A stretch of 48,973 nucleotides of DNA, taken from IMG/VR virus record IMGVR_UViG_3300036668_000329, positions 1 through 48,973 of that record; one strand, written 5' to 3'. The stretch is from a virus. The notes below the pieces were generated by a model that saw nothing but the letters and a program-made list of their open reading frames with translations, had not been told where the DNA came from and ran no database searches. Position numbers and translations under genes: made by a program. Below, in pieces: positions 11,001-18,010 of the stretch (position 1 is its first letter; every line of letters starts with the position of its first letter).

Positions 11001-12983
11001 CAGTTTCCCAACAATCCCCAACAAATCTCCAAGCAAACCTAAAGTTGCAGCGGCAGCTATAGATGACTGTTTAAAGAAATATGCTATACCTCCCTTAGCC
11101 TCTGGGTCACCCCCAATATTTTTGAAACTTTCAGTAGCTCGTTCTATCCAATCTAAAAGAAACTGCCCTCCGCTTCCAGGTCCTATAGAAGCTTTAAACA
11201 ATACAGAAAGACCATCAAAAGTATTACTAAAAATTCTTCCTAGCTGGGCAGCAGCATCTCCAGAACGAATAAACATTGAAGTAAGGCTGCCAGTACCAGC
11301 AGAGATTCTTAAAGTAGCTAGCCACCCCTCGGTTAAAGTCTTTGTCCACTTACCAAAACGATTAATTACAGGAGCAGCAGCATCTAGGAGAATTAAAAAT
11401 ATTTCATAAAGATTAGCTGCTGCTTCCCCAAAACTTGTAAGAAGTTTATTCCCGTCTCTCCATATTCTATCTAAACGATCTAAATTTTGTGCAGAAGCGA
11501 TTGTCTCAGAAATTTTACCTGCCACTGCTCCAAGAACACCTCCAGTGCTTTTAAGTAGAGGTATAAGTCTAGGAAACAATCTATCGACAAGGATTTGTAT
11601 TGCCGTTTCTAGTTGAGGAAATAGCTCTTTACCAGCAGCAGCTTTAAGTTTTTTAAACTCGTCTTGTATACTTATTATGTATCTAACAAAACTCTGTGCT
11701 TCTTTAGATAGTTTTGCCATTGCATCAGCAAAAGGATCACTACCACCGCCGCCTCTAGATTTGTCTTCTTCAAACTGTTTATCTCTTGCTTTTCTATATT
11801 GTTGAATAGCATCTACAAGATCTTTTACTGCATCTTTCTGTCTTTGTAAATTTTCTTGTTCAATAAGACTAACTGCTCTAGATACTTTAGCTACGTCTAA
11901 CCTAGCTCTAACTAAATCTTTATTTGCTTGTATTATTCCTTGAAGTGCATCTTGCTCTTGTCTTCTGGCATTTTTTAAGTTTTCTTGAGCGTCTAGTACT
12001 CTTTCTGATCCCTCGACCCCTGCAGCACTAGCATTTTCTTCTTCTTCTCTTAAGTCACCATTTCTATCAATAGCTCTTCTAAGATTTAAATCAGCTTCTT
12101 TAAATGCTAATTCTGCTTGTTGCCTAGCTCTAGAATTTGGAGGAAGATCTTGAACTCTTTGAAGAGAGTCCCTAGACCTTTCAAAAGTTAGTCTAGCTCT
12201 TTCTTCACTAAGAACTGCGCCTTCTGAAGCAAATTTAAGTTGTTGTAGATCTTCTATAGCTTGTTTTCTTGCTTTAGAAAGATCATCTAATGATTTTTTA
12301 GTATTATTCTGCGCATCAGCATAATCTCTTTGAGCTCTAGAAACAGCAAAAAGTCTTTCTTGTACTATTTCTTCAGCATTTTTTACTGCCTCTAAAGCTT
12401 CAATTCTTCTTTGAACGTTATCTCTTACTGCTTCTGTAAGCCTTCGTCTAGCGGCTGCTATTCTGTCACCTGCTCGTTCTATTTCTTCTGCAAAATCTTT
12501 AAGATCTTTTGCCGCACCGCCACCTCCTCCAGAAGGTTTTAGACCAGCGGAAATAGCAGCTCCTACACCACTAAAAGCAAGCTTAAGAGTTATTGCAGCC
12601 TGAGCAACAGCAAAAAAAGTTGCAGGGAGAGCTATAAGAGCCGGGGCTGCGGCTCCGACTGCTGACCCTAAAGAAAATAAAGATGTAGCTAAAGCACCTA
12701 TTGCACCAACTACTCCTGTCACTGCAGGACCTAAAAGATTAGATGCTACTACGAGCCTAAATAAAGATTCTCTAGCCCTATTAGCTTCTGCTTCAAACTT
12801 TTTAGAGAAAAAAGTTCCTCTACCCCCGCCAGAGTTGTTAAATGATTTTTGATAGGCATCTCCAGCTTCTTTTCCAGCTTGAGATACAGCTTTATTTGCA
12901 TTAGAAAAGGCTCTTCTAATGTCGTCTTCTACACCGTCAGTGATAGCACGTACGTACACATAAGCATCACCTACAATTGCCAT
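8091..12983 (-). CDS. tape measure protein
   Basis: At 1630 aa it sets tail length; at roughly 1.5 angstrom per residue this predicts a tail near 245 nm. Residues about 75-145 are Ala/Gly-rich and hydrophobic, about 155-400 are charged coiled coil, and a second hydrophobic block lies near 740-790, possibly for membrane passage of DNA. The C-terminal motif IGEAGPEAIVPL near 1570-1581 is a hallmark of tape measure proteins. It follows the tail assembly chaperones and precedes the Dit-like gene, the canonical order. No lysozyme or peptidase motif was seen in it. Confidence 0.95.
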   Translation of the reverse strand: MAIVGDAYVYVRAITDGVEDDIRRAFSNANKAVSQAGKEAGDAYQKSFNNSGGGRGTFFSKKFEAEANRARESLFRLVVASNLLGPAVTGVVGAIGALATSLFSLGSAVGAAAPALIALPATFFAVAQAAITLKLAFSGVGAAISAGLKPSGGGGGAAKDLKDFAEEIERAGDRIAAARRRLTEAVRDNVQRRIEALEAVKNAEEIVQERLFAVSRAQRDYADAQNNTKKSLDDLSKARKQAIEDLQQLKFASEGAVLSEERARLTFERSRDSLQRVQDLPPNSRARQQAELAFKEADLNLRRAIDRNGDLREEEENASAAGVEGSERVLDAQENLKNARRQEQDALQGIIQANKDLVRARLDVAKVSRAVSLIEQENLQRQKDAVKDLVDAIQQYRKARDKQFEEDKSRGGGGSDPFADAMAKLSKEAQSFVRYIISIQDEFKKLKAAAGKELFPQLETAIQILVDRLFPRLIPLLKSTGGVLGAVAGKISETIASAQNLDRLDRIWRDGNKLLTSFGEAAANLYEIFLILLDAAAPVINRFGKWTKTLTEGWLATLRISAGTGSLTSMFIRSGDAAAQLGRIFSNTFDGLSVLFKASIGPGSGGQFLLDWIERATESFKNIGGDPEAKGGIAYFFKQSSIAAAATLGLLGDLLGIVGKLGADPNTTLFIEKLREAIPAIENIIMNFNSAGPVLGDLVVKTVAIMEAFSDQQALQSFFSALNTMADALVKVFQSDVFKAIFAIVGPLFAVAAAIRLVTKLFIFFGKALAGIAINTITLALKALGLSFDVVAFKATVATGAVGKLRAAMMAFSLSNPYMVAFTALAAAVVFFYMRINEANERTKTFKETLDSVTGAVTAATRELVAMNLAEALPDEGDLRNLVEATGFSMTEITKLVSEGGQAYEDLQASLLATKTSLGDQIHVLSLVGAGSQEHQKQIHAEINALGDKRRVIRAAQLSLMDSNNATRDAVDQSKAAAEATKLLMESQGDLALSVKELTDLYNINIDTLTEQEQAYYSNELAQERLTGQTKALESAFGFLDDAMNAVRANDKLKKWYKDLDKTIEINGTSVKNNKDLIMTGLTDIAAKVQTVGGSPEEQAVAWGIGIQKFRTKLVDAGLNDEDLDKFLGKFKATPEEAAGVFDEVVNAGQDAVDNMKELGRDSGDGFVAGLRERYNQAKMAGRYLGKGAELGVAEVLGIESPSKEMAKLGRWTAEGFANGITDRGQKVVDSFTKIIDKLTENGSKKLLQLGDRIKGIIDIFVGDLQMIGDTAKNFKETLTEALEPPKINIKDITDPVRYVALALAEASAKAEKFNQDLAGGVGGDKKRSRLIADLENISVTLQEDLVTALQAAEAQLQELQDGAASFATSIKSALMGGVDIESASNRAKEEGKTLQQVLDEQLNKTRTFAAKVNELIDAGYSQDTVSSVIARGVEGGTQLAQALLDAGTSVLETDKSMQGELDKLAADLAAKGYTAFFSTGIENAKGILDGVRTDIAAAMGPGSTVMTTMNTFAKALGRDVNIKIKLNRKKFDVVIDVKRFIRDVNFSGSEVEAAGATGGIVNRPTIALIGEAGPEAIVPLNKTPGNGPLPPGFGGGVTVNVYPSPGMNETEIADMVSRKLAFEMRRGGV

Positions 12984-13000
12984 ACGTGCTCACCACCAAT

Positions 13001-13378
13001 CTACTCTAAAGGTCCATCAATTTTTAAACCAAACGGTTGCGCTAACTCTGAGTTAAAGTTAGTAGAAGGCGTATACGATTTTCTAGTAAACTCTTTTTTA
13101 AGTCCGTCCGGGTCAAATGGAATTAACTCTTCCTGACTATCTATAAACCCGTCTTCTGAGTATGTTTCTTGATAGTCAAACTCAGAAGTATTAGAAGATT
13201 TTGTAGTGACTCCATAGTTATATGTTTGCCCGTACATATCTTCGTAAATTAATTTTCTTGTTTTTTGTCTGGACTCAACAGCTTCTTGCGACCCAACAAA
13301 CATGTCTTCTTCAAGCATGTAGTGAAGCACATCTACCATGTCATCTGAATCCATAGACGCTAAATTAATTCCATTCAT
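13001..13378 (-). CDS. tail assembly chaperone, frameshift extension
   Basis: This ORF lies in the -1 frame relative to the chaperone gene just upstream. The -1 frame is already open before that gene's stop, so it probably makes the C-terminal part of a fused G-T chaperone. Read through the junction, the -1 frame gives QWAVEIWPYINGKALMNG and continues into this ORF. As drawn, the ATG at 13378 would make a free 125-aa protein. No Shine-Dalgarno of note precedes that ATG, which favours the frameshift product. Role: chaperoning the tape measure protein during tail assembly. Confidence 0.75.
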   Translation of the reverse strand: MNGINLASMDSDDMVDVLHYMLEEDMFVGSQEAVESRQKTRKLIYEDMYGQTYNYGVTTKSSNTSEFDYQETYSEDGFIDSQEELIPFDPDGLKKEFTRKSYTPSTNFNSELAQPFGLKIDGPLE

Positions 13379-13410
13379 AAGAGCCTTACCATTTATGTAA
13401 GGCCAAATCT

Positions 13411-13764
13411 CTACTGCCCATTGGACGACTCCTCGGGTTGCTCGGTGGGGCGGCCTGAGTATTCACCAACTAACCAAGAAGTAATTTCTCCTAGTGTGTC
13501 TACAGTTACTACTCGATCTGGATCGTTAATGATTTTTTCAAATCTTTCATAGCTTTCTGGCCTAAGAGTCTTCTCAAAAAAACTTAAAATGGTTTCAGCC
13601 ATAGATTCCCCGTTTGTGCTAGCAGACTGAGCTGCCAGATCTAAAAGAACCTTTCCAGGCAGAGCTGGGTAGCATTCAAAATCCTCATCATGAAGTTTAA
13701 AACTTAGTGGCTCTTTATTAACAAAAGATCCTGTCCCAAAATCTTTAAATCTAGATGTCATCAT
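13411..13764 (-). CDS. tail assembly chaperone (G-type)
   Basis: A 117-aa protein between the tail joining genes and the tape measure, the fixed place for this chaperone. The C-terminal layout (TLGEITSWLVGEYSGRPTEQ, residues about 90-109) is the pattern seen in actinophage chaperones that precede a frameshift. It binds nascent tape measure protein and is made in excess over the frameshifted form. A hairpin with a 7-bp stem (AACTCGA) lies in the 58-nt gap upstream. Confidence 0.85.
   Translation of the reverse strand: MMTSRFKDFGTGSFVNKEPLSFKLHDEDFECYPALPGKVLLDLAAQSASTNGESMAETILSFFEKTLRPESYERFEKIINDPDRVVTVDTLGEITSWLVGEYSGRPTEQPEESSNGQ
13413..13460 (-). other. probable -1 programmed frameshift zone
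   Basis: The -1 frame has a TGA just before this stretch and is open from there through 13001, so any shift must happen between about 13465 and the zero-frame stop at 13411-13413. The best re-pairing spot I can find is the CGC CCC ACC codon series (CCCC at 13447-13450), where the P-site Pro tRNA can slip onto CCC. It is not a textbook X XXY YYZ heptamer, so the exact site is uncertain. Confidence 0.55.
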
Positions 13765-13822
13765 TTTTCCTTTGTTCGTCTTTAACTCGATACTTTCGAG
13801 TTTATATAGATAAGTTTATCAG

Positions 13823-14221
13823 TTAAAACACTAGTCTTAGATTGTCAGACAGATATTTATTAGGTTTAGTTCCTGGATGCATAACAGCATTAACAAAGAT
13901 AAGACCACCCTTACTCTTAAAAACTAGTTTATTAGAACTATTAGGGAAAATTAAATGAGGTCGTGTCCCTTTATGATGCATTAAGGCATAGGGAAGGCTA
14001 GATCCAATTTTTACGTATTGACCTCTAGGATCTCTCCCATGCCGCATATGAATAGAGCTTCTTAAAGCTCCAGTTCTAACTTTAACTTGTCTTTTTGCAG
14101 CTTGTTCTACTAAAGCACTTCTTCTTTTTAAATATTGACCTACTTCTCCACTTTCTTGGTTAAAATACCTATTAAATTGAGGTCTTCGTATTACAACTTC
14201 TATTCTACTAGAAGTAAACAT
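13823..14221 (-). CDS. HK97 gp10-like tail completion protein
   Basis: A 132-aa head-tail joining protein. The core AAKRQVKVRTGALRSSIHMR followed by LPYALMHHKGTRPH is the signature of the HK97 gp10 / phage minor tail family. It acts at the head-proximal end of the tail tube. Its ATG overlaps the upstream stop by one base. Confidence 0.85.
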   Translation of the reverse strand: MFTSSRIEVVIRRPQFNRYFNQESGEVGQYLKRRSALVEQAAKRQVKVRTGALRSSIHMRHGRDPRGQYVKIGSSLPYALMHHKGTRPHLIFPNSSNKLVFKSKGGLIFVNAVMHPGTKPNKYLSDNLRLVF

Positions 14222-14724
14222 TATGGAACCGCCGCAGTTAAAGTTAAAACTGTTGTTTGGTATCCACCAGCTGGTTCAGAAACTTCCACTGTAGCGATAA
14301 CTCCTAGACCAAGACCTGTTTGATCCCATTGATCTAATTCAGCAGCACTTTGAAGCAAGACCCAGGAATCATAAGCTTGAAGTGTAGAAAACTTTTGAAT
14401 GTCTTCCCCTGTAGGAGGTCTACCGCTCGATGATACTGTAGGAACCTCTCTAGATACTTGAATTTGCATTGTTGCACTTCTAGGATCTCTACATCTTGTC
14501 GGTAAATTTGCTTCATCTCCTGGAGACCCTATATACATTTGTATAAAAGAAATTACTAACTGCTCGCAATCTACTGCTGGAGTACCTAAAGTCCAATATC
14601 TTCTAAGAGGAAGAGGCATAGAATATGAGTTATATACATTCTCTACTCTTTCAAGCATTCCGTCTAGCATCATTGCTAGAGCTTTAGCATCTTCAGATAT
14701 TAAAGATAAATCTATTGAATTCAT
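14221..14724 (-). CDS. putative tail terminator / neck protein
   Basis: A 167-aa protein between the adaptor and the gp10-like protein. Its layout, an N-terminal helix (LAMMLDGMLERVENVY), a strand region with CEQLVISFIQMYIG, then a C-terminal strand pair with TTVLTLTAAV, fits a small neck or tail terminator protein that caps the tail tube. The assignment rests mainly on position; a head-tail stopper is the main alternative. Confidence 0.65.
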   Translation of the reverse strand: MNSIDLSLISEDAKALAMMLDGMLERVENVYNSYSMPLPLRRYWTLGTPAVDCEQLVISFIQMYIGSPGDEANLPTRCRDPRSATMQIQVSREVPTVSSSGRPPTGEDIQKFSTLQAYDSWVLLQSAAELDQWDQTGLGLGVIATVEVSEPAGGYQTTVLTLTAAVP

Positions 14725-14762
14725 TGTTAGTACGTCTCTCTTTCTTTATCTTATTGTATGTA

Positions 14763-15902
14763 CTATGGCATGTAAATTGGTAGGACTCGTTCTCCCAGCT
14801 GGAAAAGCACGTTGCTGGAGACTAAATTAATAATTTCATCAATTTCAGGGTTGCCTAGACTTGGACGTGTTGCATAGATATCCAACACTCCTGGATCTCT
14901 GGCACCAATAATATTTGAAATGTCTGAATAAGAGGCAGATACTCGTATAGTGCCGTCTACTATATCCAGGTCTGTAGCATCAACAAGTTGTACTATTCTC
15001 TCATTAGACCAGTCAGACACATGAGCACTAATTGTCCAAGAAGAGTCTTCTAGTAAAAAGTCTCCGCCAATTTCATCTAGATAGATCAGAACCGCTCCAC
15101 CTTCAGGTGTAACGTACAAGTCAAATGAGCTGAGAGGAATAGCAGGAGCTTTAGGAGTGATCCTTCTGGCCCTAGGAGTATCGGGGCTAAAGACTCTAGC
15201 TCTAGCTCTGGCCTTATCAGGGTTAACAGACTTAAGAAACAGATCTACCGCGTATACCCCTGTACGCATGTCATCAAGAAAGTCTTGACTATCTAGAATT
15301 GTATAACTTACTCCCTGACGAGAAACACTCGTGACTCTCTGAGGGAGAGCGCAGGTGGCATCTCCTTCGTACATTTTCACTAGCTCTGTTGCTAAAAGTC
15401 GGGCAGCAGCTCTGCCAGAAGAGGGAGGAGGTGTTCCATACGAATATGTGATCTCAACGTTGAATGCTGTCCAATTGGACCCTGGAGCGCCATAAACAGT
15501 CGAATGATCTGCTAAATAATACGTTTTAGGGTCTACAATCGCACCGACGTTATTTCTTACACAGTGGACCTTGATAACCTTACGACCCCTAAGACGCACT
15601 CGTGAACGAGAAGAAGTTCCATCTCCTAGGTAGTCATTACCGTAGACAGCAAGATCTCTTCCTACTGGAATGTTTTGAATCTCCCCGCCAACAATAGTAG
15701 GAAAAAACTTAAATCCAGCACCAGAAGTACTAAAATAAGGATCAAATTGAGATACATATCGTTCTGTAACCGTGGTTACCCCACTAAATTTTCTACCAGA
15801 GAGTGCCCACAAAATGCTTGAAGCAGTTTTGCAAGCATCATAGGCATAGTCAGACTCGGAGAAATCTCCAAGATCTTCTACGGTAGTCCATAGATTACTC
15901 AC
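14763..15902 (-). CDS. head-to-tail adaptor / connector protein
   Basis: A 379-aa protein whose first about 200 residues resemble phage connector proteins: an N-terminal helical part ending SILWALSGRKFSGVTTVTER, then a middle barrel and helices around AARLLATELVKMYEG. The remaining about 150 residues are mostly beta and may be an added decoration. It would bind under the portal and dock the tail. Unusually, it lies downstream of the major tail protein rather than upstream. Confidence 0.75.
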   Translation of the reverse strand: MSNLWTTVEDLGDFSESDYAYDACKTASSILWALSGRKFSGVTTVTERYVSQFDPYFSTSGAGFKFFPTIVGGEIQNIPVGRDLAVYGNDYLGDGTSSRSRVRLRGRKVIKVHCVRNNVGAIVDPKTYYLADHSTVYGAPGSNWTAFNVEITYSYGTPPPSSGRAAARLLATELVKMYEGDATCALPQRVTSVSRQGVSYTILDSQDFLDDMRTGVYAVDLFLKSVNPDKARARARVFSPDTPRARRITPKAPAIPLSSFDLYVTPEGGAVLIYLDEIGGDFLLEDSSWTISAHVSDWSNERIVQLVDATDLDIVDGTIRVSASYSDISNIIGARDPGVLDIYATRPSLGNPEIDEIINLVSSNVLFQLGERVLPIYMP

Positions 15903-15919
15903 AATATACCTCGATATCT

Positions 15920-15982
15920 AAAAAGGAGCGAGTAACGTTCCGCCTAACAGTGTAACCACTAGCGGACGTCAACTCGCCCCTC
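15920..15982 (-). terminator. long-stem terminator after the major tail protein gene
   Basis: Minus-strand reading: an outer stem AGGGGCGAGT / ACTCGCTCCT (one G-U pair) encloses a second, bulged stem (ACGTCCGC / GCGGAACGT) and is followed by TTTTT. It lies 10 nt past the major tail protein stop and would lower transcription of the joining genes relative to the capsid and tail tube. Confidence 0.7.
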
Positions 15983-15992
15983 TTTTTTAGAA

Positions 15993-17036
15993 TTATGCTA
16001 CTGGATCCTCAACGGATGGAACAATGAAGTCAATATCCAACTCGTCGTTATACGTTTCGTTACCTGGAACGTTGAAGTTTTCAGTAAGTGAACCATCAAT
16101 GTCTGTTACGGCTGCGTATCCTTTGCTTCTGACCACGGTACCTGCAGGTGACACTGCAGTTGATACAACATCACTTGCTGTCTTAGCAAATCTAATCTGT
16201 GTTGCAGACGGTACTGCAGTGATGGTGTGTGTGCCATTGAATGTTGCGTCAACATCAGCGACAACAATTTTCTGTCCTACAGCATATGTGTGGGGAGCAG
16301 ATGTGGTAAGAGTTGCAATATTGGATGTCAAAGACTTGTTCGAGACAGAAGCAGCAAGATCCTTGTGCCATGTATAGAAGCCTTTAAGCCCAGAAGGAGC
16401 ATATGTTGTACGAGCATATGAGTACGAGCGCTCGGTGGCTACAGGGAACTCCCAGCGGCCATCAAGACCGTCTGCAAACAGATTGTTACCTAGGCCATAG
16501 CCCTCGAACGTAGTTGCAAGCATTCCGTTTTCAATCACACGATCGCCTGATTGACGCAGGCGGCAGTAGGGAAACACCCAGTGAAAGTATGGAAGTGATG
16601 CAGAACGACGACCATCTTTGACAGCAAATGACCAACATTCTAGAGCGACACCATTTCCTGTGGGGTCATCTCCAACAGATGGTGCTGCCCAACCAATGCT
16701 CTTATTTTCAGGCGATGCAAATGTTCCAAAGTTTTTACGAAGCAGCAATCCACCTGAGATAAGTGCAGTCAGTTCTGTATCTGGCTCACAAATGGCAAGT
16801 TCCATTGTAATTCGTTTCATGGTATCGGGAGCCTTGTAGGACACGCACACAGTGCCGTCCGCAGATTTTTCAACAACTTCGTCGCCCTCTTCATATTCAG
16901 GGGTAAAAGATGTTCGCATAAATGCTGTAGTAGTGTAGCTATCTCCTGCTTCATTGAGCAAGTTTCCAGCAGCGTCCAGTCTGGTGACTCGGATCGCCAC
17001 ACCTTGAACGCTAGCCGCGTAATCCTGAGTGGCCAT
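15993..17036 (-). CDS. major tail (tube) protein with C-terminal module
   Basis: A 347-aa tail tube subunit. The N-terminus follows the actinophage pattern: GVAIRVTRLDAAGN, then FTPEYEEGDEVVEKSADGTV, then KRITMELAICEPD. One copy of the module repeated in the tail-tip proteins lies near residues 235-280 (LTTSAPHTYAVGQKIVVADV, then FNGTHTITAVPSATQIRF), probably displayed on the tube surface. A strong AAAGGAG site precedes the start, and a terminator follows the stop, consistent with high expression. Confidence 0.85.
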   Translation of the reverse strand: MATQDYAASVQGVAIRVTRLDAAGNLLNEAGDSYTTTAFMRTSFTPEYEEGDEVVEKSADGTVCVSYKAPDTMKRITMELAICEPDTELTALISGGLLLRKNFGTFASPENKSIGWAAPSVGDDPTGNGVALECWSFAVKDGRRSASLPYFHWVFPYCRLRQSGDRVIENGMLATTFEGYGLGNNLFADGLDGRWEFPVATERSYSYARTTYAPSGLKGFYTWHKDLAASVSNKSLTSNIATLTTSAPHTYAVGQKIVVADVDATFNGTHTITAVPSATQIRFAKTASDVVSTAVSPAGTVVRSKGYAAVTDIDGSLTENFNVPGNETYNDELDIDFIVPSVEDPVA

Positions 17037-17075
17037 TCTTTTTTTCTCCTTTAGTATTTCTTACGTTAGTTAATG

Positions 17076-17951
17076 TTACGAGGTGGGTAGAGTCACTCTG
17101 ACGGTGTAGTGGATGCTGGGATCAAAGTAGACCGCTGCAGGGCGGAAAGCCTTGATTCTCATGTCGTTAATAGTAGCATTGACTCCTTGACCTAAATTGT
17201 CGTTTACTACTTCAACTTTTCCTAAATGGACTTGAACCCTGCTGGTCGCGTACATCCATTTATTTGTAGGACTTGCTGCCGCTCCCGCTGCCCCGATAGG
17301 GCCACTTCCAGAGTACCCAGAACCAATAACAACACGAGTTCCCATCCGAGTAGTTAGATGTAAACCTTTTTCTGATGGGTCTGTGTCTAGAATGGCATTG
17401 TTTAGATATGAGGCAACGTCTCTTGTCAAGTGGATTGTTGCACTCTCTCCCGTAGGGGAGTTTGATATCGCCTGTTCTAAATACATAAGAGCAACATTTG
17501 GTGGAAACGCACCAGTTGCTGCCAAGGTTGCAGAGCCTTCTTTGCTTAAGAATAAATTGTCATTAGAGTTTCCTAAAGCAGTTTTTCCGCTCCACAATTC
17601 TGTTTCGGTAGCTTTTTGTGTTGCAGCTTCTAGTTGCTTTTTTACCCTCTTGAACCGATCTTCACCGGGAAGGTCAAATGCTGATCTAAAATCTTCTACT
17701 TCAATAAAAAATGGGGTGTATGGGAGATACCGAGTACTTCTCGTACCATCGTAAAGCTCCCCGCCACTGACTACATCATCATCGACAGAGAGCAACCGGA
17801 CTGTAGGAAGAGTGTCAAATTCATAGTCAAAACCACGAACCCAACGCTCGTCATACTCCCGACCTGTGTGCTTCTCAACGTCGGCAACGCTCAGAAGCCC
17901 GCAAGAGGCAGGTGTCAGTTCTGGAGGTAAAAACGCTCCTTGAAATGCCAT
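17076..17951 (-). CDS. capsid-associated structural protein
   Basis: A 291-aa protein directly after the major capsid gene. Features such as ATIHLTRDVASYLNN, TRMGTRVVIGSGYSG and NKWMYATSRVQVHLGKVEVV recall a family found next to actinophage capsid genes, and the layout is somewhat HK97-fold-like. It may be a second capsid subunit or another capsid-associated protein; I cannot tell which. GAGAGGA lies nine bases before the ATG. Confidence 0.65.
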   Translation of the reverse strand: MAFQGAFLPPELTPASCGLLSVADVEKHTGREYDERWVRGFDYEFDTLPTVRLLSVDDDVVSGGELYDGTRSTRYLPYTPFFIEVEDFRSAFDLPGEDRFKRVKKQLEAATQKATETELWSGKTALGNSNDNLFLSKEGSATLAATGAFPPNVALMYLEQAISNSPTGESATIHLTRDVASYLNNAILDTDPSEKGLHLTTRMGTRVVIGSGYSGSGPIGAAGAAASPTNKWMYATSRVQVHLGKVEVVNDNLGQGVNATINDMRIKAFRPAAVYFDPSIHYTVRVTLPTS

Positions 17952-18010
17952 CTTTTTTATTCCTCTCGGGGCTTCTGAACGGCCTAGTTGTTATTAATTA
18001 CTGTTTTAGC

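Noticed and set aside
10918-11409. 163-codon plus-strand open frame inside the tape measure gene
   Set aside because: Shadow of the opposite strand; no family features.
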